DNA of 45,266 bases, taken from Planctomycetaceae bacterium. GTDB taxonomy: Bacteria; Planctomycetota; Planctomycetia; Planctomycetales; Planctomycetaceae. The translations under genes were made by a program, and so were the position numbers. Below, piece by piece: positions 18,077 through 26,899 of the stretch; position 1 is the stretch's first letter; each line of letters starts with the position of its first letter. The stretch lies in assembly GCA_021732995.1 (NCBI GenBank), contig JAKFWA010000121.1, positions 1 to 45,266 on the forward strand, written 5' to 3'. The notes below the pieces were generated by a model that had not been told where the DNA came from, did not search any database, and worked only from the letters and a program-made list of their open reading frames with translations.

Positions 18077-18149
18077 ACAAGGCTGGCCTCACTCCGGGGA
18101 CCGAAGATCTCCAACAACCGTCAAGATGGCGACCGGCGCCACCCAGGGA

Positions 18150-19145
18150 CTATGCGACTTCCGCGTCACGCAGCGCCTTGAGCAGTTCATCGTGCAGCGG
18201 ACCATTGGTGGCGACGACGCCGCGATTGACGGCTAGTTCGCGGCCGTGAGTGAACTCCAGCGGCTGGCCGGTGATGTCGGTCACTCGGCCGCCGGCTTCT
18301 TCGACAACGATCACGCCGCCTGCGTGGTCCCAGATCTTTTCGCGATAGTCGGCCTTGGTCGGTAGACGCAGATAAACGTCGGCTTCGCCGCGGGCGACGA
18401 CCGCATACTTAGCCTGGCTGTCGAGTCGCGCGGGAGTTTTCACGATGCCGAGTGATTCCGCAATCTGAGCCGACCGGCTGTGTGAGCTATGGCCCGATTC
18501 CACGGACTCGCAGAATCGAATCTCTGGCCAGGTCGCGGAACGGCTCACGGTGATGCGTTTCGCATCCTGGCGATCGAGAGATTCCGAATTGATGGGCAGT
18601 GACCACGAACCTTGGCCGCGAATGGCGAACATCATGGTGCCGGGCGACGTTTCAATACCCGGTTGTAGCGACAGATTTGGGCAACCCAGGATGCCAAGCG
18701 AGATGCGGCCATCAATGATCAGCGCCAGCGAGATTGCGTATTGCTCGCCACGTAGAAAGCCCTTGGTGCCATCGATCGGGTCCAGCGTCCAGAAACGCGA
18801 ACCTGACTGGCCTGCGCCGCGATCGATCCAGCCGCAGACGTCTGTCGTGCTGCCCGCGATGCCGACCTTATCCAGCTCCGCTTTGATCTGGTCGAGGAAG
18901 TTGCGGTTCTCGGGCAGCAAGAGTTCGGCCGAGTCTTCTTCGCCAACAACCGGATCATCGGGAAACGCAGCGGCCAGGGCACGACAAACAATGGCCTGGC
19001 TCGCGAAGTCCGCGATGGTGACGGGGCTGTTGTCCTTCTTGTCGAGCTTCTCGCGCGTGATCTGCTTTTGCACGCTTTGACACACGCGCGAGGCCACCTG
19101 GACAGCGGCCAGAGCGACCTTGAGTTCCGTCTCAAACGCAGACAT
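18150..19145 (-). CDS. cysQ: 3'(2'),5'-bisphosphate nucleotidase (CysQ/HAL2 type)
   Basis: A 331-residue inositol-monophosphatase-superfamily enzyme; AAGGAA precedes the start. The metal-binding signatures are present: VVGEEDSAE (about 67-75), WTLDPIDGTKGFLRG (about 118-132) and WDHAGGVIVVEEAGG near residue 268. HAL2/CysQ enzymes hydrolyse 3'-phosphoadenosine 5'-phosphate (and often PAPS) to AMP, removing a by-product of sulfate assimilation or sulfation. The length suits the longer HAL2 form more than E. coli CysQ, so the gene name is approximate. An inositol-1-phosphatase role is a lesser alternative. It is the last gene of a probable four-gene minus-strand operon. Confidence 0.87.
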   Translation of the reverse strand: MSAFETELKVALAAVQVASRVCQSVQKQITREKLDKKDNSPVTIADFASQAIVCRALAAAFPDDPVVGEEDSAELLLPENRNFLDQIKAELDKVGIAGSTTDVCGWIDRGAGQSGSRFWTLDPIDGTKGFLRGEQYAISLALIIDGRISLGILGCPNLSLQPGIETSPGTMMFAIRGQGSWSLPINSESLDRQDAKRITVSRSATWPEIRFCESVESGHSSHSRSAQIAESLGIVKTPARLDSQAKYAVVARGEADVYLRLPTKADYREKIWDHAGGVIVVEEAGGRVTDITGQPLEFTHGRELAVNRGVVATNGPLHDELLKALRDAEVA

Positions 19146-19209
19146 GCAATTCCTTCAAATCAATCAACGAGGAGTAACCGAACCCTGCTGGGCGGGTGAT
19201 ACTGGCAGC

Positions 19210-20580
19210 CTAGATCAACTTCCAGCCGGGACGATACTGGCGACGGATGATCGCGTCCGCTTCGGGAGCGTTCGGGCAACGTAACTCAGCCGCGTTCCAT
19301 TCGAGTTTCTTACCCAGCCGATACGCGACGTTGCCGAGATGGTTGGCTTCCGTGAGCCAGCCGGAGTATTCGAAGTTGCAGGTCGTCTTGAGATCCGTCT
19401 TACACGCCTTCAGCCATTCCGCCTGCTGGCCCGGCGAATCGGGGATGAACGGATCAGGCCGCTTGAAGTCCTTGAACTTGTCCTCCGGCAAAAGCACGTG
19501 CTTGCCGTAGTCGGACAACAGCATGCCATTGTCGCCGATGAACAGCACCGCGCTGTCCCACTTGGGAATGCCGCCGTCCGTCCAGATCTTCGGTTTGTTG
19601 ACGCCCTGGTACCAAGTGAGCTTCACGGCGGGTTGATCGCCGCGCGGGCCATACTCATAGGTGGCCTGCATGGATGCTGGAGCCAGGTCCGGATGCGGCG
19701 GCGGCCCCGAGGCTTCGATGGTCAGCGGCGCTTGCAGCTTCAATGCCCAGAACGGCAGGTCATTCCAGTGGCTGCCGAGGTCCGACATCGTCCCGCTGCC
19801 CCATTCCCACCAGCGATACCACTTCGGGCCGGGGAAATAGACTTCATTGAAGTCGCGTTGCGGAGCCGGTCCCAGCCACAAGTCCCAGTGCAGACCCGCC
19901 GGGACCGGAGTGATGCTCTTGGGCCGCTCCTGCACGAATACGATATCGCGATGCTGTTTTGATTCTTCTTCCGTGGCATGCCAGCCCCACGCACGCGACA
20001 CCCAGACATGCACTTCGCGGACGGGACCGATCGCGCCGGTCTGAATGAGTTCCACCACGCGCCGATAGTTCGCTCCCGAGTGGATCTGAATCCCCATCTG
20101 AGTGGCGACCTTCGCCTTCGCGGCAGCTTCGCGAACGACGCGCGCTTCCCAGATGCTGTGAGTCAGAGGTTTCTCGCAATAGACATGTTTTCCCAACTGC
20201 AACGCCGCGAGCGTCGCGAAGGCATGCGTGTGCTCGCAGGTGCTGACCACCACTGCGTCGATGTCATTCGTAGTGTCGAACAGGCGGCGGAAATCGACCG
20301 CTTGACGCGCTTTGGGATGAGCAGCCCCAGCGCGACTGAGGTGTGACTCGTTCACATCGCAGACCGCGACGATGTTTTCCGTTGAAACCGCACCCAGGTT
20401 CGAACCGCCTCGGCCGCCAACCCCGATGACAGCCATGTTCAGCTTCTCATTGAGATTCTGACCACGCACGATCGCCGGAGCGCCACAGGTCCAGGCACCC
20501 GCCGCCGCCAGCGACGACGCCACAAACTTCCGCCGCGAGATTGTTGGCACGGGACTGTTCTCATTCGCGGAGTGACTCAT
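19210..20580 (-). CDS. Gfo/Idh/MocA-family oxidoreductase, Tat-exported
   Basis: A 456-residue protein. The start at 20580 is taken because GGAGAG precedes it and a twin-arginine leader follows ([15 protein letters not shown], about 13-27). The N-terminal Rossmann fold has VIGVGGRGG near residue 51, and the EKPLTHS motif of this family (Lys usually catalytic) lies near 137. The C-terminal domain is a typical substrate-binding beta-sheet. Family members oxidise or reduce sugars and inositols with bound NAD(P); planctomycetes have many exported forms that probably carry their cofactor through the Tat pathway. Sits 37 bp after the beta-propeller gene and 64 bp before the phosphatase gene. Confidence 0.9.
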   Translation of the reverse strand: MSHSANENSPVPTISRRKFVASSLAAAGAWTCGAPAIVRGQNLNEKLNMAVIGVGGRGGSNLGAVSTENIVAVCDVNESHLSRAGAAHPKARQAVDFRRLFDTTNDIDAVVVSTCEHTHAFATLAALQLGKHVYCEKPLTHSIWEARVVREAAAKAKVATQMGIQIHSGANYRRVVELIQTGAIGPVREVHVWVSRAWGWHATEEESKQHRDIVFVQERPKSITPVPAGLHWDLWLGPAPQRDFNEVYFPGPKWYRWWEWGSGTMSDLGSHWNDLPFWALKLQAPLTIEASGPPPHPDLAPASMQATYEYGPRGDQPAVKLTWYQGVNKPKIWTDGGIPKWDSAVLFIGDNGMLLSDYGKHVLLPEDKFKDFKRPDPFIPDSPGQQAEWLKACKTDLKTTCNFEYSGWLTEANHLGNVAYRLGKKLEWNAAELRCPNAPEADAIIRRQYRPGWKLI

Positions 20581-20617
20581 GAGCAATCTCTCCAGATGCA
20601 GGTTCAATATCGAGTTA

Positions 20618-21814
20618 TCACTTGGCACCGAGGCAGTAGATCGCGCCTTCGTTGCCTTCGGCTCCGATGACCAGCACTCCCTCGCCAACTGCGGGAGACG
20701 CGGCGACCGATCGACCGAGCTTCAGCTTCCAGCGTTGCTTGCCGTCGTTGAGACCGACTTCGTACACGTGGCCGTCGTTCGAGCCCACGAAGACTCGATC
20801 GCTTCCCGCAAGTACCGGCGAGCTGTTGATCTGGCCGTTTGTCGTGAACGCCCAAAGCTGCTTGCCCGTCTTGCGGTCCAGGCAGTGCAGCAACTTGTCT
20901 TGTCCCCCAACGATGACTTTTTCTTCGGTCACTGCCGCGGATGAGTGATAGGGCAGGTCTTTCCCCGGTTCGCGGTAGCGCCAGACGACTTCCGGCTTGG
21001 AGACGTCGATCGCCAGGAACTCGCTCTCGTGAGTGCCGACATACAGCATCGAACCGAGCACGGCTGGAGACGCAATCATGAATCGCTCCAGCGGCAGATC
21101 GAACTTCTCCTTGCCGGTCGTGATATTGATGGCTCGCAAGTGCTGGTCGCAGCCGGTGACGAACGTCAAATCGCCAGCGATGGCCGGTGAGCCATTGATG
21201 CGGTCTTGAGTCTTGAACTTCCAGACTTCCGCACCAGTCGCCAGCTTCACGCAGTACAGCGTGCTGTCGTAAGAACCGAAGATCGCTTTGTCGTCGACAA
21301 TCGCGGCGCAGGCCACGATCTCGGCACCGGTTTCAAACTTCCAGCGTTGCTTGCCAGTCTTGCGATCCACCGCGTGAAAGATGCCGTCTTCATCGCCAAG
21401 CAGCACGAGTTCATCAGTCACCGTCGGCGACGACTGAAAGCCAGCAATGAAGTCATCGGGCTTCTTACGTTCGGCGGAGAAGTACGTCCAGACGCGCTTG
21501 CCGGTCTGACGTTCGTAGCAGATCAACTCGCCGCCCAGTGTCGCGACGAACACGTGCGGCCCGACGATAGCTGCGGTGGATTGCACGCCATCTTTGACGG
21601 CTTCCTTCCACAGCACTTCCAGTTTGGAAGGCAACGTTGCGGTGGCGATGCCGCGCAACTCGTTGCCATTACGGAACGACGGCCAACTGGTGTTCTTCGT
21701 ACTCGCTGGATCGTCGGCCTGAGCCATCAAGCACGTGCTGGCGGCAGCGGCGGACGTGGCAACCAGAAAATCTCGGCGAGAAATCAGCGACGGGGCGGAG
21801 TCTGGAACGCGCAT
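20618..21814 (-). CDS. PQQ-type beta-propeller repeat protein, exported
   Basis: A 398-residue protein; GAGGAG stands before the start at 21814. A twin-arginine-like leader is present ([16 protein letters not shown], about 12-27). The body is made of repeated beta-propeller blades with the PQQ-like motif: [65 protein letters not shown] and [12 protein letters not shown]. This resembles BamB and PQQ-dependent dehydrogenase propellers, but the catalytic residues of alcohol dehydrogenases are not obvious, so it is more likely a scaffold or binding protein. Its 5' end overlaps the 3' end of the alcohol dehydrogenase gene by 31 bp, indicating a common transcript. Confidence 0.88.
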   Translation of the reverse strand: MRVPDSAPSLISRRDFLVATSAAAASTCLMAQADDPASTKNTSWPSFRNGNELRGIATATLPSKLEVLWKEAVKDGVQSTAAIVGPHVFVATLGGELICYERQTGKRVWTYFSAERKKPDDFIAGFQSSPTVTDELVLLGDEDGIFHAVDRKTGKQRWKFETGAEIVACAAIVDDKAIFGSYDSTLYCVKLATGAEVWKFKTQDRINGSPAIAGDLTFVTGCDQHLRAINITTGKEKFDLPLERFMIASPAVLGSMLYVGTHESEFLAIDVSKPEVVWRYREPGKDLPYHSSAAVTEEKVIVGGQDKLLHCLDRKTGKQLWAFTTNGQINSSPVLAGSDRVFVGSNDGHVYEVGLNDGKQRWKLKLGRSVAASPAVGEGVLVIGAEGNEGAIYCLGAK

Positions 21815-22980
21815 CGGTACAACTCCTCAAGAGACTGCTTGTTAACGGGTCGCGGATTGAACGTACCCGTCCATTGTTTCGAGGCTTCCTCGGCCATGAC
21901 CGGAATGAGGTCGGGTTTGACGTTGCACTCCTGCAGCGACGTCGGCAATCCCGAATCGATTACGACCGTCTCTATATAGCGTGCGAGTGTTTCTGTCGCG
22001 GAATCGGCCTGCAGTTGGCAAAGTCCCAGGTCTGCGGCCAGTTCGGAGTACAGCCCATTCACGACACTGCCGTTGTAACGAATCACGTGTGGCAGCATGA
22101 CGCCGATGGCGATGCCGTGACTGGTTCCAAAGTGGGCCGACAGCGGGTTCGCCAGCGCGTGTGTGGCACCGAGCATCGAATTCTCAATCGCCGCTCCGGC
22201 CCAGTGAGCTCCCACCAGCATCGCGCCTCTGGCGTGGATATCGCGCGGCGAGCGCAGCACCTGCGGAAATGCTTTCGCCAGCAGGCCCCAGGCGCGGCGG
22301 CTGAATAGTTGTGAGATCGGATTGCGTCGCGTGGTCACATAGGTTTCCAGCGCGTGACTGATGGCATCAATGCCGGACATCGCGGTCACCGATGCGGGCA
22401 TCGTGACTGTAAGTTCCGGGTCGAGCAGGGCGACTCGGCAAGCCGCCTTCTTGTCGCCGCAGGCCATCTTCATGTGTGTCTGAGCATTCGCGATCAGCGC
22501 GAAGGATTGAGCCTCACTGCCCGTGCCAGAAGTGGTCGGCACGGCGATCATCGGCAGCATCGGCAGCTTGGCTTTGCCCACGCCCCAGTAGTCTTCCATG
22601 CGTCCGCCGTTCGTCAGCAGAAAGTTGACGCCGCGGGCGCAGTCCATGCAACTGCCGCCACCAAACCCAATGATGAAGTCCACGTTCGCCTGACGAGCAA
22701 CGGTCAAAGCTCGATCAACATCGTCCGTCGTGGGGTTGGGCTGAGTCTCGTCAAACACCGCTACGGTGATGCCTGCCGCAGTCAAAGCCTCGATTGCACG
22801 AGCGTCGTGACCGGCGGATTTCAGTCCCTTGTCGGTTACCAGCAGCACTCGATGGCCACCTAACTCACGGGTCAGGGAGCCCAGTTGAGCCAATACGCCG
22901 GGGCCATAGATCACTCGGGTGCGAGGATCGAAGTCGAACGCAGCGAGATCGTCGACGTCAGTCTTGACGGGAAGGGTCAT
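21784..22980 (-). CDS. Iron-containing alcohol dehydrogenase
   Basis: A 398-residue group III (Fe-type) dehydrogenase. The ATG at 22980 is chosen by homology to the family N-terminus ([12 protein letters not shown]); no strong ribosome binding site is seen and the frame is open upstream to 23073. The nucleotide-binding GFGGGSCMD (about 104-112) and the iron ligands are present: Asp and His in [10 protein letters not shown] (about 199-208), then two His in [13 protein letters not shown]. These enzymes interconvert alcohols and aldehydes with NAD(P). The substrate is unknown. First gene of the probable minus-strand operon. A microcompartment shell gene lies 2.8 kb away on the other strand, but that is too weak to link them. 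Confidence 0.9.
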   Translation of the reverse strand: MTLPVKTDVDDLAAFDFDPRTRVIYGPGVLAQLGSLTRELGGHRVLLVTDKGLKSAGHDARAIEALTAAGITVAVFDETQPNPTTDDVDRALTVARQANVDFIIGFGGGSCMDCARGVNFLLTNGGRMEDYWGVGKAKLPMLPMIAVPTTSGTGSEAQSFALIANAQTHMKMACGDKKAACRVALLDPELTVTMPASVTAMSGIDAISHALETYVTTRRNPISQLFSRRAWGLLAKAFPQVLRSPRDIHARGAMLVGAHWAGAAIENSMLGATHALANPLSAHFGTSHGIAIGVMLPHVIRYNGSVVNGLYSELAADLGLCQLQADSATETLARYIETVVIDSGLPTSLQECNVKPDLIPVMAEEASKQWTGTFNPRPVNKQSLEELYRCAFQTPPRR

Positions 22981-23460
22981 GCGGCAGCTTCTGCGAAAAT
23001 GGCGGGGCGGGGGGCGGGCCGGACGGAGGAACTGGCAGTTGCGGGATGTTATCGAACTCGCGGGGCGATGCATCTCAACGAGCGCGGAAGGAAAGTGCTT
23101 TCAGCTTAGGAACTTGGCCAGCCGAGTGGTAAGCAATCTTGTGGGCTGTCGTGATAGCCGCAAGGAAATCAGGAGTTGGTGAACGAGGCATCGTCAGTCC
23201 ACGTTGGTTGCGTTGCGGCGTTGTGATGCTGCGGAACCAGCGTCGCACTTTCGTCGAGGCGTCGATGTGCGGCCCGCCGGTCTGCAGGGGCCGCTCACGA
23301 TGGAAGGTCGCTCCATCTTGCTGGCCTGCCGTCGCAGGCCGATGGGCGAACGATGCACTGCGTGGCCTCGAGAGCCACGTGGGACGCGTCTTCAACGTGC
23401 CTGAAACGCAGTGAAGTGAGCACGACAAAATCGTGCTCCACTTTTCAAAAGACCGTTCTG
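22981..23460. other. 480-bp gap containing a cluster of hairpins
   Basis: No coding frame is convincing here. The 3' third (23299-23443) is packed with inverted repeats, listed separately. The rest (22981-23298) should contain the promoter of the alcohol dehydrogenase operon, but no clear -35/-10 pair is seen. Confidence 0.6.
23299..23443. repeat. Cluster of five inverted repeats
   Basis: In order: GATGGA/TCCATC (23299-23317); GGCCTGC/GCAGGCC with a 4-nt loop (23323-23340); CACTGCGT (23356-23363) pairing with ACGCAGTG (23406-23413), which encloses or competes with CGTGGC/GCCACG (23361-23379); and a stem of AGCACGA (23419-23425) and TCGTGCT (23431-23437) extended by AAGTG/CACTT across a one-base bulge. 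The last stem, 12 bp in all, is just downstream of the cyclase gene on the minus strand but is not followed by a T-run. Confidence 0.8.
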
Positions 23461-25353
23461 TTACTTCTCGGTCATCGAGAACGCGCCATCCCAGTCCGCT
23501 GGTGGCGTGTTGTCGAAGCGGCTCATTTGCTTGAGCAGGAAGGCCTTCGGTCCGTCATCCGGAATTGAGTTGAGGGCTTCCAGCGCGATGTCCCAGTGGC
23601 CTGAGATCACGTTGTCTAACGCCGCTTCGAAGATGGCGATGGTCTCATTCGAAATCGCGCCCGGCGTGCTGTCGCCAGCCACCAGTTCCGAAACGGTGAT
23701 CGCTGTATCCATCCCCTTCGGGCGAATACGGGCCAGTCGACGAACGCGAGCTTGATACGACGGCAACTGCCGGCGAGCGAACTCGGCACTGGCTTCATCT
23801 AGGCAGACCGAAACGCCGAACTGGCGAGTCATGCCTTCCAGTCGCGAACCTTGATTGACGACGGTTCCGAAGACGCCGATCTTGGCTTGATGAGCAGTAC
23901 CAATCTGCCCGGCGATGGCACGGCCGTGAGCCACGCCAATACCGACCGAGAACCCGTCCAGCAGACCGCTGTGAGCCACGGCATTTGCAAACTCGGCCTG
24001 AATCGTCAGCGCCGCCAGACACGCGGGCACCGCGCCTTCTTCCAGTTCCGATGGCCAGCCCCAGAAGCCCAGAGCAGCGTCGCCCTGGAAGTCGGCAATC
24101 GCGCCATCATGTTTCAAAATACCCTGAGTCATCACGCTTAACGCTTCACGCACGCAAGACAACAGATGCAGCAGGTTGCCCTGGCACTGTTCTGACTTGC
24201 GTGAGAAGCCGCGCACGTCGCAGAACAGCACGGTGATATCGCGCTCTGACGGGGTCAGGATATCCACACCCGATCCGCTGGTGAGGTTCTCAACGACCTT
24301 GGGCGAGAAGAATGAGCTGAGTTGCGTCGCGTGCTCCTGCAGCCGACGAACCTGGCGGATCGAGCCGAGGAACTGAGCCAAAAGTTGTGTGAATCGGAGA
24401 TCACCCTTCAGATCGTCAGCGGTGATCATGATGGAGCCGTTGGCTCCGCCTTCGCCGGAGACGTAGAGGCACCAGCCCTGGCTGGACGTGCCCTGAATCG
24501 GCACGCAGAACGCCCAGTTCAGGTCGTCGCTCATTGTGCAGCCAGCCGCCTGTTGTTCGCCGCCCCAGACGTGCACCGAGCAGTCGCCGCTCATCAAGGC
24601 TCGCGAAACCAAGCGTCGGCTGGGCGTGAAGCGTCCTGAGTATTCATCGCGCGTCCGCACGCGCATCAACGTCGGTCGGACTGGCTTCTGCGGAGCTTCC
24701 GCACCAGATGAACTCGCATCGGCGCTCTTGTTCGCAGCGCGGATGGCGGCAACGTCGTATTGGGCTGCTGCGACGGCGACGGCTTGAGGAATGGCTTCCA
24801 GCAGCATCTCGGCCAGCATCTCGGCCAGTGCGTTGTCGTCCTGTGCATCGGAAATCAGCTTCGGCAGCTTGGCGAGAATTTCCATCTGGGCCGACGTGTT
24901 GCCGAAGTCAGCAGCCGAAAGCTCGCGTGAACCGTACGAGTATTCTTCGACGGATGTTTCGTCGAGATCCGGCTCTGCAGGCTGATTGGCGCTGGAGTTC
25001 TGCAGGTCCTGAATCATGGCTTCCACCGCTTCCGGCGATGAGCCACGCACATCGAATTGAGTCACGCCAATCACGAAGGACTCACCCGGTGCGACGACTG
25101 CCTCTCGGACAGGCTGGCCGCGATAGATGATGGAATTGGTCGCGGAAGCCAGGCAGCGAATGGTGACCATCCCGCGATTGACTTCGAGGGTCGCATGTTC
25201 GCGCGACACCGTCCGATCCCAGTTCACAACAATATTGTTTTGCGGCGTGCGGCCGAGCTTCAGCACGCAGTCTGGTTCCAGATCAAAGTCAAAAGTCTGA
25301 CCGTCCGGAATATGAGTCGCTTTGAGCTGCAGGAGCGAGGTCAGGGTGGGCAT
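23461..25353 (-). CDS. FHA-domain class III nucleotidyl cyclase
   Basis: A 630-residue cytoplasmic protein; AGGAG lies 11 nt before the start. Residues 1-105 are a forkhead-associated domain (LGRTPQNNIVV, SREHATL), which binds phosphothreonine peptides. A middle region (about 160-345) looks GAF-like. The cyclase homology domain (about 370-560) has the first metal Asp in FCDVRGFS, the second in FQGDAALGFWG, and the transition-state Asn and Arg in VVNQGSRLEG, so activity is plausible. The product is likely cAMP, though base specificity cannot be fixed by eye. The C-terminal 60 residues are a small helical module ending near FDNTPPADWDG. FHA-cyclase fusions connect Ser/Thr kinase signalling to a cyclic nucleotide. 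Monocistronic, facing away from the shell protein gene. Confidence 0.9.
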   Translation of the reverse strand: MPTLTSLLQLKATHIPDGQTFDFDLEPDCVLKLGRTPQNNIVVNWDRTVSREHATLEVNRGMVTIRCLASATNSIIYRGQPVREAVVAPGESFVIGVTQFDVRGSSPEAVEAMIQDLQNSSANQPAEPDLDETSVEEYSYGSRELSAADFGNTSAQMEILAKLPKLISDAQDDNALAEMLAEMLLEAIPQAVAVAAAQYDVAAIRAANKSADASSSGAEAPQKPVRPTLMRVRTRDEYSGRFTPSRRLVSRALMSGDCSVHVWGGEQQAAGCTMSDDLNWAFCVPIQGTSSQGWCLYVSGEGGANGSIMITADDLKGDLRFTQLLAQFLGSIRQVRRLQEHATQLSSFFSPKVVENLTSGSGVDILTPSERDITVLFCDVRGFSRKSEQCQGNLLHLLSCVREALSVMTQGILKHDGAIADFQGDAALGFWGWPSELEEGAVPACLAALTIQAEFANAVAHSGLLDGFSVGIGVAHGRAIAGQIGTAHQAKIGVFGTVVNQGSRLEGMTRQFGVSVCLDEASAEFARRQLPSYQARVRRLARIRPKGMDTAITVSELVAGDSTPGAISNETIAIFEAALDNVISGHWDIALEALNSIPDDGPKAFLLKQMSRFDNTPPADWDGAFSMTEK

Positions 25354-25769
25354 GGGAACGACTACTCCTATTCAAGGGGCCCGTCCGGCGAACAGTGACC
25401 GTCGTTCATTGATCGCCGACTGCTTCGATTCTGGCTCGAATCCGTTCGCGACAGCGGCGGAAGAGCGCCGCCTGAGGGTTCGGAACCGGAATTCGTGCCA
25501 CACCTCCCATGCGATCCGACCACTTTGCGTGACCGGCACCAGCCGCCCAAAGGACCAGACCGGCACAATCGGCACAGGCGGTCCGACGCGGCTACAGGCT
25601 CACTTACCCGCATAAATGGCCTCAAACTCAACCTATCCCAATCTATTCTGCGTCCGCACTCTCTACCCAGACTTCCGAGCTGTGCTAAATTCACTCGCGG
25701 TTGATGCCAGTCGGGACAGGGAAGAGCTGGTCTGGCTGCGACACAATGAACCTGATGAACGGTGATGTA
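25354..25769. other. Divergent gap between cyclase and shell protein genes
   Basis: A 416-bp region that must hold both promoters. On the minus strand several overlapping short frames look partly protein-like, including one of 67 codons (25372-25575) ending 18 bp before the cyclase start, and another frame ending RERIRARIEAVGDQ before a stop. None has a clear ribosome binding site and they exclude each other, so none is called. On the plus strand the shell protein frame is also open from a TTG at 25701. Confidence 0.4.
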
Positions 25770-26381
25770 ATGAGCGAAGGACTGAGCCTGGGCCTGCTGG
25801 AAGTGAGCAATCTGTCGCCATCTTTGATTGTGGCCGACCGGTGCTCGAAGGCGGCTGGCGTGCGCATTCTGGGCATCGAAAGTACTGACGGTGCCGCTCA
25901 ATGCATCAAATTGATCGGGGGTGTCGCTGAGGTGCAGTTCGCGATCGAACACGGCACCGAAATCGGCAAACGAATGGGTGCGACGGTCTTCTCGACCGTG
26001 ATGCCGGCACCCTTGGAAGTCACACGAAAACTGGCGGACGAACCGCCGCAGTTCAGCCCACTGCTTGGGGTTTACGACTATCGAATTCCTCGGAAAGACG
26101 CGATGAGCACAAGTGAAGCCCTCGGATTGTTGGAGACTCAAGGTCTCGTAGCCGCCCTGCACGCCACGGACGACATGCTGAAATCCGCGAACGTGACGCT
26201 GGTTGGAAAAGAGAAGATCGGCGCGGCCTATGTGACGATCATGATCCGCGGCGACGTGGCAGCGGTTCAGAACGCGATCGAAACCGGCAAGAGCACGGTC
26301 GAACGCCTCGGCGGCAAGCTGATCCTCGCCGACGTCATCCCACGTCCGCACTCGGACCTGGCCGCTCTGTTGCCCAAGTAA
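25770..26381 (+). CDS. Tandem-domain bacterial microcompartment shell protein (BMC-T type)
   Basis: A 203-residue protein with two BMC domains (about 3-90 and 112-198). The second is textbook: EALGLLETQGLVAALHATD, MLKSANVTLVG, a pore-loop KIGAAY, MIRGDVAAVQNAIETG and the terminal VIPRPH. The first is divergent, with LGLLEVSNLSPSLIVADRC and a pore region ESTDGAAQC that contains Cys44. BMC-T proteins form trimeric pseudohexamers in shells and can have gated or metal-binding pores; PduT-type members carry an Fe-S cluster. The ATG at 25770 matches the BMC N-terminus; ATG 25746 and TTG 25701 are alternatives. No other shell, signature-enzyme or encapsulation gene is in this window. Confidence 0.9.
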   Translation: MSEGLSLGLLEVSNLSPSLIVADRCSKAAGVRILGIESTDGAAQCIKLIGGVAEVQFAIEHGTEIGKRMGATVFSTVMPAPLEVTRKLADEPPQFSPLLGVYDYRIPRKDAMSTSEALGLLETQGLVAALHATDDMLKSANVTLVGKEKIGAAYVTIMIRGDVAAVQNAIETGKSTVERLGGKLILADVIPRPHSDLAALLPK

Positions 26382-26496
26382 TATTGCTGGCGCTGTCAGA
26401 ACGCGGTCTTTGAAGATGTGGCCGGAGCGACTCGGACCGATTTGCGGTCAGAGTTACTTGCGCCGCGTCTGCTTCCAGGACAAATGCTTCCGCGCG

Positions 26497-26550
26497 GGAA
26501 AATAGAGGGATGACCGTTGTCGTCAGACGTCGGTCGTTCGTCTATTTTCC
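26497..26550 (+). promoter_or_regulatory. Structured leader before a small gene
   Basis: Perfect 10-bp arms GGAAAATAGA (26497-26506) and TCTATTTTCC (26541-26550) enclose 34 nt that contain a second inner pairing, GACCG (26512-26516) with CGGTC (26531-26535). The structure ends 13 nt before the CAGGAG ribosome binding site of the gene at 26576. It could be a cis-regulatory RNA element or an operator. No T-run follows. Confidence 0.45.
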
Positions 26551-26575
26551 TCACGTCGTTTTCAGGAGCATCTGC

Positions 26576-26821
26576 ATGGCACTGACTGATCTTTCGACGC
26601 CCGCGGCGCGCCTTCATTCGGCTCTGGAAACTCTACAGGTCGCCTGGGCGACGGTCTCTGAACATTGGAACGACGCCAACAGCCGCTCGTTCGAGGAAGA
26701 GTATCTCTATCCGCTGGCGATGACCGTGAAGATCGCACTCGATGCCGTGGGACGCATGGACGAGACCGTGCATCACGCCGAAAAGGCGTGCCTCGACGAG
26801 CAGCGACCTCAAGGCTTTTGA
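26576..26821 (+). CDS. Small helical hypothetical protein
   Basis: An 81-residue protein; CAGGAG (26562-26567) precedes the ATG at 26576. Predicted mostly helical (STPAARLHSALETLQVAWATV; SRSFEEEYLYPL), acidic and soluble, without Cys motifs, signal peptide or membrane segment. The family is not recognised. It follows the shell protein gene by 194 bp in the same direction, with a palindromic leader between them. It might be a small structural or regulatory protein; nothing shows which. Confidence 0.65.
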   Translation: MALTDLSTPAARLHSALETLQVAWATVSEHWNDANSRSFEEEYLYPLAMTVKIALDAVGRMDETVHHAEKACLDEQRPQGF

Positions 26822-26899
26822 GCGCTTGATGAGGATGTAGTGACGCCATGAGCCTGCTCTGGCGTCGCGTGATCGCAAGACCTGTGACGTGACCTGATG

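Noticed and set aside
20395-20415. tRNA T-arm-like GGTTCGAA
   Set aside because: It lies inside the Gfo/Idh/MocA gene and no cloverleaf can be built around it.
23299-23443. CRISPR array in the hairpin cluster
   Set aside because: The elements are inverted repeats of different sequence, not regularly spaced direct repeats, and no cas gene is near.
25368-26351. 327-codon minus-strand frame across the shell protein gene
   Set aside because: Most of it is antisense to the BMC-T gene, whose motifs are unmistakable. Only its last part enters the gap discussed separately.
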